A DNA stretch of 64,000 nt, from positions 7,676,913 through 7,740,912 of the forward strand of contig NC_051131.1 of assembly GCF_014839805.1 (NCBI RefSeq), given 5' to 3'. Under the pieces are notes generated by a model. The model ran no database searches. It was not told the DNA's origin and saw nothing but the letters and a program-made list of their open reading frames with translations. This document shows, in pieces, positions 11,283-23,200 of this stretch; positions within the stretch are counted from its first letter, which is position 1, and each line of letters starts with the position of its first letter. The DNA is from Manduca sexta (taxonomy: Eukaryota; Arthropoda; Insecta; Lepidoptera; Sphingidae). Both the position numbers and the translations under genes were made by a program.

Positions 11283-14200
11283 ATGATGGCACCCGAGACA
11301 GTGGTGACTGTGGATCACAACAAACCTGCCTCGTCTCCTCCTCCGCAACAAGGTGGTGGTGCGTTGGACTGGATCAAAATTAACATTGACTACTTTAAAA
11401 CTCCACCTGGGTTATTGAAAATCATTCAATTAGTGAGTACCAAACTTTACTATATTAACAAGGTTTCATTCTTATTCTTCTAAACATATTATTATGTATA
11501 TTATTCACTAATTAGTACAGGATATCTTAATCCGCTGACACCATCGTAGATAATAGTAGGTATAGGTAGAGGCGAGAAAATCATAATATCTAACAATAGC
11601 TACTGTTGTAGTTTTAGAACTTCATTTTGGTTGTACACTATAATTTCATTTACTTTAATTTCATTTAGTTTTTTAAAAGTTGTTTTTCGTCCAAGTTGTT
11701 TTTGATATTCGGGCGTTATACATAGATGTGAAAGGAAAATACTTACCTACAACCTACAATGTGAAAACTGAGTCTTGGTGGTACTAGAGTTATTGGGTAA
11801 TTTGTCTTCTTAAATTACGAAAACGTGCAATACCTGTACATGTACATATGTTGTATGTACATCATTTATCGAGGCCACGCTGAGAATGCTTTTTTGTGTG
11901 TACGGAGGTTCGAATGTGGCTGCAAAGAGGCGACATTTGGCGTGTGCTTTAACTCCTGCCTACAAGCAGCTGTCGCTTGTTTCGTATGTGTATGCGCAGA
12001 ATAGGTGGTTCAAACATAATGCAGCCACCATGCCCAGAAAACATGGCGAAGAACTAATTCATTTGAGATATTTTCTTGTTTTACTGGGTTATCAATTTCA
12101 TTAAGGAAGCAGAGTCATTTTTTTCAAGTTGTGTACTACATAAATGTGTCTACGTTTATAAGGCAGCATCCATCTGTATATTTATATACATACTTATGTG
12201 TGTATTTACTAAATATGCATATTCAGGTTATTTCTGAATACCTAGTCTTGCCATAAATATTGTAATAAAGAAAAAAGAAAATTGTTAACTGCAAATAACA
12301 TTTATTACTTTTACAGTGTGTCAGTTTAATACATAAATATAAAACAATTAAAAATATAAAAAGCTTATTCGAAGTGGTCTCCATTGGCTGCAATACAGTC
12401 CTTTAAACGATGAGGCCAGTTATCAATAGAAGCACGCACTCTTTCCATGGGAAAATTCTTCACTGCCAATCGTATAGATTGTTTTAGGGACTCCAAATTA
12501 TCATGGCGTTTAGAGCAAGCTGTACTCTCTAAAACTGACCACAAATCATAATCCAGCGGATTAAGATCGGGACTAGACGACGGCCAGTCTTCAGCTCTGA
12601 TGAAGTCCGAAACGTTCGATTCCAACCAAGACTGCGTGGACCGAGCTTTATGACCCGGCGCCGAGTCTTGCTGGAAGGACCATACTTGGTTATTGAACAT
12701 GGTGATGTTAAGGGGCTTAACTACCTTCTCAAGAATGGTATCTTGATACACTTGTGCCGATGTTTTGATACCTTTTTCACAAAAATATGGCTCAGTCACT
12801 CCTTCATAGCTAACACCCCACCAAACCATCACTGAAGTCGGATAATGTCCACGTTGCACTCTGTCGACTAATTGGGAAGCTTCCTTAGAGCTTTGAGCAT
12901 AAATACGGTCATTTTGTTTGTTAAAATGTTGCTCAATTGTAAAAATTTTCTCATCCGTAAACAAAATTTTTCTGTGACCTCCCTTTGCGTACCGCTTCAG
13001 TAGTTGTTTCGATTTTACCACCCTATTCTTCTTTAAATTATCAGTTAAGAAATGGCCAGTGCGTCTCTTATAGGCTGCAAGTCCTAAGTCATCTTTTAAA
13101 ATACGCGACATGGTTCTAGGTGCTATCTTCATTTCCCGAGATAAAATCTTTTGCTTTCGGACAGGATTTCTTCGAATTCTTTCCCTTACTGCTTTGACCA
13201 CCTTTTTCGTACGAACACTACGTGGACGGCCAGATCTTTTTCTGTCACAAACAGAGGAGGTCTCATTGTACCTATTAATAGCCCGGTACACAAACATTTT
13301 ACTAATACCAAGTGTATGGAGAGTTTTAAAAATTGCATTTGGCTCCATACCTACTTTGTGTAATGCTATCACAGCGATTCGGTTCTCTTTATCACCCCAC
13401 ACCATTTTAATATCGCAAAATATTTTACAATGTATTGGCGCCAAAATGAGAAAACACAATGAACAATCGTATAAAAATGACAGATTCGAAATTCAAATGT
13501 AATATTTTTTTATAATTAAGTGTAACAGTATTTATGGCCAGACTAAGTACATAAGTATAAATTGTAATTATTAATTAGGTATTATTATAATATGCAGTAA
13601 TGTTATGTTACGCTGTGCTTATCAAGGCTACGCTTAGTTCTCATATTTGCTACATATTATTTTTATCGTATTACTCATATTTAATTTGACTAATTTAGAT
13701 ATCCTTAATTCGCCTACGCCTTACTTTTCATGTCTATGTTTCTGAGTCATACAACATTATTTTTACAATATTTGCTTTTGTATACTATAATATCGATATC
13801 CCTTTCATACAAATGTGCCTATATGTTATGTTAAAACTGAGGTTGGTATAGATTTTATAATTAGGTTTTACGTCCTCTTGAAATGAGATTTACTAAGCAT
13901 AATCTTTAAATGTAACTTTTTACGTGCTTCGGCAGGTACATATACTACTACGATACTACTAGCAAAATAGATAATATGTGGCGTTATTTTTATGAATTAT
14001 CAAAGTTTTGTAACTAGATAGAGCTTCTTTTCATGAAATTTACGTACAGGGTACAGATATCTGAAACCTACGTGACTTTATGTCATTCATATTTTCCTAG
14101 TTCTTCATGCGTAATGTTTAGTAAATATTATTATTATTTACTTGCCTACAAGTTCTATTGAAAAAGTGTAGTGAAATATTATCATTATGGACCGGGTAAT

Positions 14201-17200
14201 TAGAGCTTGTCTTCATTCTCAATTAGCCCGAATGACTTAACCTTATAATTACACTACACTCTTGCTCGTAACAGGCTGTTGTTGCGCATTGTTACAGATT
14301 ACATACTTACATCTACATATTATTATGTTATATACCGTTATCCGCCACCTCAGTTTCAAATAATATATATTTTTTAAGATATTCTTGGAAGATAAACAGT
14401 TATTGACAATGTTTACTAATTGAAGATTGTATATTGTTTATTTTAAAAAGCATAAAAAATACCTATGTAGCAATTGTATACTCCAATTGAAAAAAATAAA
14501 GTACTACTTTACATATTATTGCGTGTTTGAAACTAAAATATAAATTACATTATTTGAAGTGGTTTAACCTTTCAAAGGTTAACTAGGGCTAAAGTTAGAC
14601 ATAAATACATAGCTGTTACTGTGAGTGACCGATAAGTATCGTAACACAATCGATAATTTTTAAACGCGCGTCGTGCACCACTGTGGTCATGGGTGGAGTA
14701 CCTACCTCTGCATCATAACATGAAAGCTAAGTAAATTATGTAGTTGTTCTCAAGTGAATGTGAAAAGATATTATATTAAATCAATAAGTAATACTTTCTT
14801 GGCTTTTTTGTAATGTATTGCAGTTGTGAACTTGAAAACAACCACGTAGTAGATTTGTAACTGATTCATTTATAATGTTTCCATAATGGCTAAAAATATC
14901 TGTGAATAAACAATATACCCGACTGTTGTGATGACTTATTGCGCCTTTGTATGGTGTAATAACTTGCAGAATTAATTGTTGACTAAGAAGGCAGATCGAC
15001 GTCCTTTTCATAGTATATTATTTTAGGAAAGAGTTTCACTTTCTATACTAGCAAAAACTTGGTAGAGAAGTAAGCTTTCAATGTCAAATATTTGGGCCAC
15101 TATGGCGGGTTTTACACCTTGTGTACGACGCTCTCTATCCGGGCGGATATAAGTATCCTACCATCAGTTTGTGAAGGTGTTTGGATGTATGTTAGAAGTG
15201 AACACAGAAATCGCTGAACTGATTGTGGTGAAATTTGGTACACAGACACTCTTTTTTGTCGCGGAGAGAAACTTATCCTTAACGTTCATTCATGCGTTCG
15301 TTCATGGTACCTACATCAAGTGGTACGGATTATTAGTAGCGCCAGATGAAGTAGGGAGTGCAGCTGGCCCTCCTGGGTGCAACTCAGGTATATACTTACA
15401 GAAGTAACATAATCTTAGTGATTCAACACAAATACATACAGATGTATTTGTGTTGAATCACTGAGATTACGTTTATCAAATTTATGCTTTGCTCTCCTTT
15501 GCCTTACCGACAAGCTGGTGAAGTCCATGGTTATATAACATTTGTTTTACGACGACTAGAGGATATAGCGATCAGAGCAGAGGAGATAACGCAATATACA
15601 CCGTACACCGACGTACTAATTAAAACCCAGTAGTGGAGACACATAAGGGCCAGACTGTTGCACTAAGATAGCTGCACGCTAGCACCTATCCATGCTATAT
15701 GACGCCTTGCAGCCCGTCTCTGTGGAAACTAAAAAGAGGGCTACAGTTATCCTACTTCGATGCACGCTCTTGGCATATAAGTTACCACTAGTCCAACCTC
15801 CCGCACTGACGTCCATCTTAGGGTCAAGATAGACTCTGTCTTGGATTCATATAATTTACCTACGCGACTTTTACGAAAGTCGACGACGGAAAAGTATAGA
15901 GTGGAATTTTATTACGGGAAAGGCTTTTCATGTGGGCGGAATCGCGATTAGTATGTACTTATGAATATATTTTAAGATATTTATTAGTAAGGTTGATATA
16001 GGAACCTGCGTTTTAGTAAGTAGGATAAGATAATGATAATTATTTACCAATTACAAATCGAAAACAGTTTCATCACTTTCGCAGGGTGTAGATTAGCAAG
16101 AAAATTGCAAAAGTTATCTTCAGCAAGGGATTTTTACCGTGTAAACAGCTACGACAAGCTGACTTCTGCCAACTTTGAAGCTTAGAGGACTTGTAGCGAG
16201 TTTGCTTGGGAATAGAATAATCGAAATATTGCCTCTGGAGTTAAAGCATCTGAAAGTTAGTTGGTAGTCTTAAACTTCTTTTTAAATGTGACAAACAAAA
16301 AGTGTAGAAATATATTTGATATTTTATTAAGTATCTTAATTGCATTGCAGTATGCATACTTATAAAATACAAACACATGAATTACGAATATATTTGTCAA
16401 AACCTTTAAACGAGGAAAAACCTTGTATGAAATATAAAATTAGCATATTAGCATCGTAGTTATGTTAATCATGTTTTAATATTTCCATTGTAAGTGGGGG
16501 CATTACAATGGCGCTGATATTTTGATAACGTTCCTAGATTTCAATCAGTGTAACGTTATGACTTTTCAGTTGATGGATTTGAAATAATATCAATTCTAAT
16601 AAACAGCATGACTTATACACCTAAATTATTGTATGTTTACTTTTTTTTTCTTTTTTTATTAAAACGTAATTTATATCATGCAATATTCCGGCTTGCAAAC
16701 AAATTGGTTTTATTTCCTACCTTAAGTATATTTTAAACATGAAAGCGTTTTCTGTATACATCGAGCACATACGAACATAGAACCAAATTTGTAAAGTCAA
16801 TGTTTTGCATTCGTAGTTTTCATTTGAGAACGACATCGGGTGAAAGTTGGCATCAAAATGAAAGTAGTATCTACTGTCAACATGTGGTTCGGGCTGTGGC
16901 CAGCGATGGTGGCGGCGTGCGTCGATGCGCCACGTCTTCGACGATATACCGGTTGTGGGCCGCGGCCGGTGTGACATCTTGTCAGTTTCACATGAATTTA
17001 CTTAGACATAAGTAATATACTATACCGTTCACTCAGTCCAAAGTATTGATGAACGTCTAATACTATTAGTATTCAGTATATTAGTTTGTATTTGATGATT
17101 TTTACTAATGGAACTTAATATAATAAAATTTCATTGCGAATAAACTTACGTAGGTACTACTGCCCACTATAATATTCATAAAAATAAAGTGTTGTTAATA

Positions 17201-20200
17201 CTGTTTTCAGAATGTCGTAAAATACTTCGACGGTAGCTTACTTAAACTGTGTATAGAATTTGTTAAAATAGGGCAAGTCAGCTTGTATAAGTTAAGAGTT
17301 ACGCTGGAGACAGGCATGTCGCAAGCACTGTGCTGAACAATAAGCAAACAGGAGGTTTTAGTTAGAGCCCAATAGCATTTTCTTGACAATACTTGTGTTG
17401 GCAAACTAAGCCTATTCTTGTAAGTCTGGTATCTATATATAATAAATACCATTGTGTATAGTTTCGCCTTTAAATACGAATGTTAAAGGCGTCCAGTGAT
17501 TTATTTACATTCAGAACCGCGGCGTTGTAGTTGTTCAGCTAGGCGGAATTATTTATGACAAATAATATACAGTTGAACACTACATGCTTACATTACAGCC
17601 ACTTTCAAATAAACCGACTCAAATTGACACTTCGTTACACTTTTTTTTTACAAACGTCTTCAAGACTTCTAACATCGCGTTGTTCCTTCTGTACAATCTA
17701 AAAACTATTGTAATTAAAATACGTAGAATTTTTTATGCTCTAGAATCTGAAATGTCTCCTCTGAGGATTGAATCCAACAGCTTCAGATTAAACACATTTC
17801 TTCGATTGTATTTATATTATTTTGAGTAGTCAAAATTGGTGTGTAAACAATATCTACATTTATTTTTATTTTTTAGTTGGTACCCACTTCATACTTTGCT
17901 TCCAAAGTTCGGACATAATATAATAATATTTGTAAAAGTTGAATGAAAATTAGCCGGCTTCTTTAGTGGCCTTTAAATCGCATTTATTGCAATTTATATT
18001 TAAAACGAACACAGTAGGTATAATGGGTTATTTCTGGCGGTCGCTCATCTCTTGTTTTCCTAGTTAAACGTCGTCCCAGCGGTGAGAGAATCGGGTCATA
18101 GAGATACATATTAGACAACTGAAAACATTCGTGATCAAATAAGATTACTGGGTTTTGGATATTAGAATATCTTCATACCTATTAATTTGATGACGTACCA
18201 ACGACATCCCTAAAATTATCTTTTATGTGTGGTAACGAGAGTCATTGAATTATACAAACCTACGTCCACGACATATCATTATAAATATTTGGTCATATTC
18301 TAATTACAGTTTGTGACCTTTGCCTTTTAACTTCCAACTCTTCAGTACTAATTTTATTGAGTTACTTATGTTCGCTGGCCTCTGTTCAGTTGCGTTGGCT
18401 CCTCTTAATTATATCAAAGCTTCAAGTCATTCATATAACGTATAGGACTCTACGTATAATGCGGTCATTGAGTTTCATTCACACGGTGAGCATTGCAGTC
18501 TCCTGTGAATGTAAGCATTGGCATCATTGTTTTCTTTATTAAATGTGTCTTATTACCTACCCAAGACGGTTGATGATGAAATCTTGCTTCTTGACATTAT
18601 TTTTAGACGTTATTAAATTTTTTGCTATTCAATGTACATACTTAGTTGCTGTAGGAAATATTTTTATATCGGTGTCATTGAATAGTCACGTTCGTTATTT
18701 ATGGATTTCAATTATTATTCAGGCGTGAAAAGTTTATCGGATCCTACTGCGTCAACTTGTTCTTTTTCGGCGTATTGTGTGGTGGTTTGTTTGTAAACAA
18801 CATTTAGTTATGACAGATTCTCACTGCGACTTGTTTTGCGCTTGCGAAATCGAGGTCAATGAAATTGAAAAATTTACTTTCGAACGCCTATTTTCTTCGT
18901 GATACACGTACATCAAGGTCAATTAACGGTGCTCGTTGAACGATTTGCCTAACCTATGAAGTATTCCGGCGGCGAGGAATATACTCGACACTAATATATT
19001 TTACCAAAGCGCCGCGTCGGATGGTTTAACCACTTAATGGCCCAGTAAACACCCAGAATGCCATGCATACGAAGATATACGATTGAGTCAGTAGGTAGAA
19101 ACTTTGCTTTAATCGAACTCAAGCTGGATATGGTGATTGCGTCATTCTTGTGTGCGTGAGCTAATACCCACAATATAATAATTCGCTCATAGCGTCAAAT
19201 TGGCGACGAGTTGTACCTACATTTTCGTATTGTTACTAATATAATATACTTTATCATGGTCAAAGTAATATAACGAGCATTGTAAAGAAACGTGTACAAT
19301 TTGTAAGATCTAAAATATATTTTTAGAGACAATGACGAGACTCTTTTTCTGGTCAAATGACGTTCAATTGTTTGATACCAGTCGTCTGTATTATCTACAG
19401 TTTCGAAGAATACGTTTTAATTAACAAGGTTAGAAATCATCTAACTGATGATGTTATCTTGTGGGTTTGTCCTTTCTGACGAATATTAATAATGTTTTAT
19501 AGATGGTTTTATATATGTGTAAAGTAGGTATTATGTAAAATAAAAAAAAATACGTTTCTTTTGCTCATCAAAGCAGATGACCAAAATGTTCTGCATTTGT
19601 ATTTCGGGATGGGAAACTTTTTTCTGTTTTTTCACATAATTAACATGGAACTGGACTTCCCTAAAAAGATTTGGAGTTAGCGACTTAATCAAATATGTTC
19701 TGAAAAAGTTGCGCGACCCTACAAAGGCGTAAGATAAGTAAGAGTGGCAGGTGGAAAATAAGAAATATATTATAGAGTAAGTAATAAACTAATCGTTGTG
19801 TGCTATAAATTATAATATAACTTGTAATCTATCCAATAATTAATATTAGAACATTACTTTGGGATGCTGAAATAACTGACCGTTTTTATACGACAGAGAA
19901 GAAAGAGTAGTTAAGTGTGTCATCGGATGGTAACTAATCACTGCTGCCATATAAATGTTCACATCATATTTTACTTCATCTCACTGGTTTATTTACACGT
20001 TATTAATTTTAGTTTCGGATGGTCCAACTAATTTCATGGGACTTGTACATTTAGAAAGTTAAATTTATAAGAAAATAGTTCAGAATATAACAAGAATACA
20101 ATACAATAGAAACGTTCCTGCGGGATAGGTAGATAGGTTGGCCTCCCCGCAGCATGCCCGCTATAAACTAGCGAGGTCAATTTAAAATAGTCACTATTAA

Positions 20201-23200
20201 AACTTCCTATATAACTGTGACTTTCACGTGAATTTTAATGTAAAGAAACGTGTATTATCAGTATCTAATAGATATGATCTAACGTTTATAGTTGAGCATC
20301 GATAGAATCTGTTCTTTTATTTAACCCTCGGTGCTAAACGAAGGTTTTATATGTTATTTGGCGATCAGTATAGTAATCGGTATTTGTTTTAAAAGTGTGC
20401 CTAAAAACGTATTTTGGTCTAATAAATGAATGAAAATACGATTTGAATTTTGTGTTTTTTACTTTTAGGTTTAACCTAATCAACTTGTTTTAAAAAACTG
20501 TATCTTTTGAATATGTTTAGCCTATTATGTAATTAATATTTTCAGCTGTTTTTTTTATATGGTGCGCCAAAGTGACCCCATTGCATCTGATCGTAACTGT
20601 AAGACTGGGGAGTAGACTGGGGTCCAGATGGCGAGAGATGGTTATCTTTCTCCGGTCGATACAATTATACCAACCTGTTTGAAAACCGACACACCTTTCT
20701 TGGTTTCTTAATATTTGGATATTAATTTTACTCTTACTCACCTGATGGATTTGTTTAGGATATTGCAATAGTATCGTTTACTAAGTATTTACTAATACTG
20801 TGATCGCCCGCAGGTTACAGTGTTACAGTGTTTATAGATGGAGCCAACGATCTGATCAAATAAAGCCCTTCGTTTCTTCAAACTTAGATTTAGCAGGTAT
20901 AGGTTCGTAGATCTTGACGTGTCGTCACAATATAAGTTATTGTATACTTACAATTTCACAATTATAATTTTTATTAATCTTATAACAAAAAAACAATTAT
21001 AAACTGAAAGATTATTCGTAAAACTCCACAAATAATACGTCTTTAATAATAAATCAACCTGTAGTTAGATTATTATATATTGAACATTAGGCATATCGGA
21101 AAACATTACTCCGACATCCCAGGATCAAAGATAATTATTTAGCAGTAATTACATACTTAGTACTGGAACGAAATATTATTTTTCTTTAAAGTAGATATTG
21201 TTCCTATTTGTATAGAGGTTTTTACATTTTTTACTTGTGTCCTAATACTTTTATTTTCATTACTATAAAAATACGAGCGCCCTTGTGCGGAAGTATGGCC
21301 AGTGAACCGAGTAGATCCCGTGGCAGACAGTTCGTTTAGGCCGGTTACCGGCACCGTTGTCGGTTGCCGCACGCACCCATTGACCCGAATATTATGTTGC
21401 TTGGTTGCATTTTCACTTCGCAATCAGCGTGCTTTTGAACAAGGAAAAATAATTAACTTCTATATTTTGATGTTATGTATACGTATCACGTACTGTGTGC
21501 TTCGATTCATCATGATGTGTAGTGTTTGTATTATGCGGTTCTAGTAAGGTCTATGTAGTGGCTCGACCGATCGATGAAGCCGTGAATTAATTAAGTGGCA
21601 CTGTCGATGTTTATTTCAAGGGCAATCGCGCATTGTATTATATTATAAACACCTACATGCCATCGGAAATGAAACATAGTTATGCGAACACAAATTAAGC
21701 AGGCGTGCCTTTGGATTTGGCTGAGTTAATTGTTTCATTTGTATATAACAAAATATAGTTAATATTAAATTAAAGTTCAATTTCTTTCATTACTCCGTTC
21801 ATTTATGTTGTTGACATTATGATGATAGCTTTTATCTCATAAAAGTATATTATTCGTATTTTCCTCTTGTTTATATGAATTGGTCTCTACCTACATACTA
21901 AATAGCTTGCCATAGAGACATTGTGATGACGTTATCTTAAAACTGGTTTCCGTTAATTACGAATATGGACTGTTGTGTTCGAGCTCGTCTTTTCATACAA
22001 GTCTTATAAGTGTTATGACACGAATCTCAAACATTGGTTAGCACAGGTATATAGGGCCTAGGTGCAAATGCTATCTATCGTCCATACGGAAATCCGGCCA
22101 CGTCTAGTTATTTAGAGCGAGACTGCAACGTGTAAGTGCGTCTATGGTTTGTGAAGTGTGAACCCATTGATAGAACTCAGAATGGCGGTCGCGTCCCGCG
22201 CGTTGTACACGCACGGTGATAGTTCCGACGCAAAGCGACGCACTTTCTCCACGTTATGTGCAACACTGCACGTGCCGGGTGTCACACTTTTTTGGCCTCA
22301 TTTAACCTTTACCAACTGATTTGTCTTGATTATGCATAATCTCTCTTATTAGAATTCCTACTAAAACATTGTAGGGCAATGGACTGTCGGTTCGCTTTTG
22401 TCTTTGGAAATAGCTATTGTAGTGGTAGTATGTTTTTTTAAAGATATATTCATTAAAGTATTGGTTGGAATTTCTACAAATGACACCTGCTAGCGTGGTT
22501 GCGACAGCGAGTTTGCGCGCGATATTAAACCGGTTCCGACGTCGAGCGTTGGCTGAGGCTGGCTGAGGTCGCGGTGCGGCGCGGCGGTGCGCGGCGCTGG
22601 ATGCTCGGTGCTCGGCGCTCGCCGCGCCTAGCGGCTAGCGGACGTTAATGGTTCTCATTTACCCAACACCGTTGTCCTAGTGGTATCGGCACCGCTACTT
22701 TACTTACCACATACATTACTACGAAGTATTGTATACACAATATAGTTTAAAACAATCTCTGTGTACCGATTTTATATTAGTAACAGTTTTTTTGTTTCCA
22801 GTAATACTGGCATAATTACTATGAAAACAATGGCTATGTTGGGAACATACAAAATGTCCATTGGTACCAAAAAGAAAATTGATAATTTGAAATTTTAGGC
22901 TATGTTAAATATCAATAGGAATAAGTACTCATATATACTCATATTTTAATTGGGAAAAGAAAAATAAAATATCCCTCATTTTTGTTTATACCTAGTGCCT
23001 TTACTATTTAAGTATTGGATTAACATCCACAATATGAAAATGCAGTCTCATTCTCGCAAAATCTTGGCTATGTTTCGCGTATAAATTGTAGATAAAACGA
23101 GTTTAAAAAAAATATCCAACCACTCTGGGCATTATTGACGCCTCATGGTTTTGATGCTGCAAGCGTCTCTATCGTTCTCTTTATGAAGGCTGTCGCAGTT

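Noticed and set aside
13110..13502. 130-codon plus-strand frame, repeated at 28318-28710
   Set aside because: It is the antisense shadow of the mariner transposase; it recurs only because the transposon does.
16717..17015. Overlapping frames on both strands in a GC-rich patch
   Set aside because: Both arise from local base composition; neither has a domain or splice support.
22182..22319. Short GC-rich frame starting MAVASRALYTHG
   Set aside because: No domain, no splice donor towards MARVEL exon 2; more likely part of a regulatory GC-rich block.
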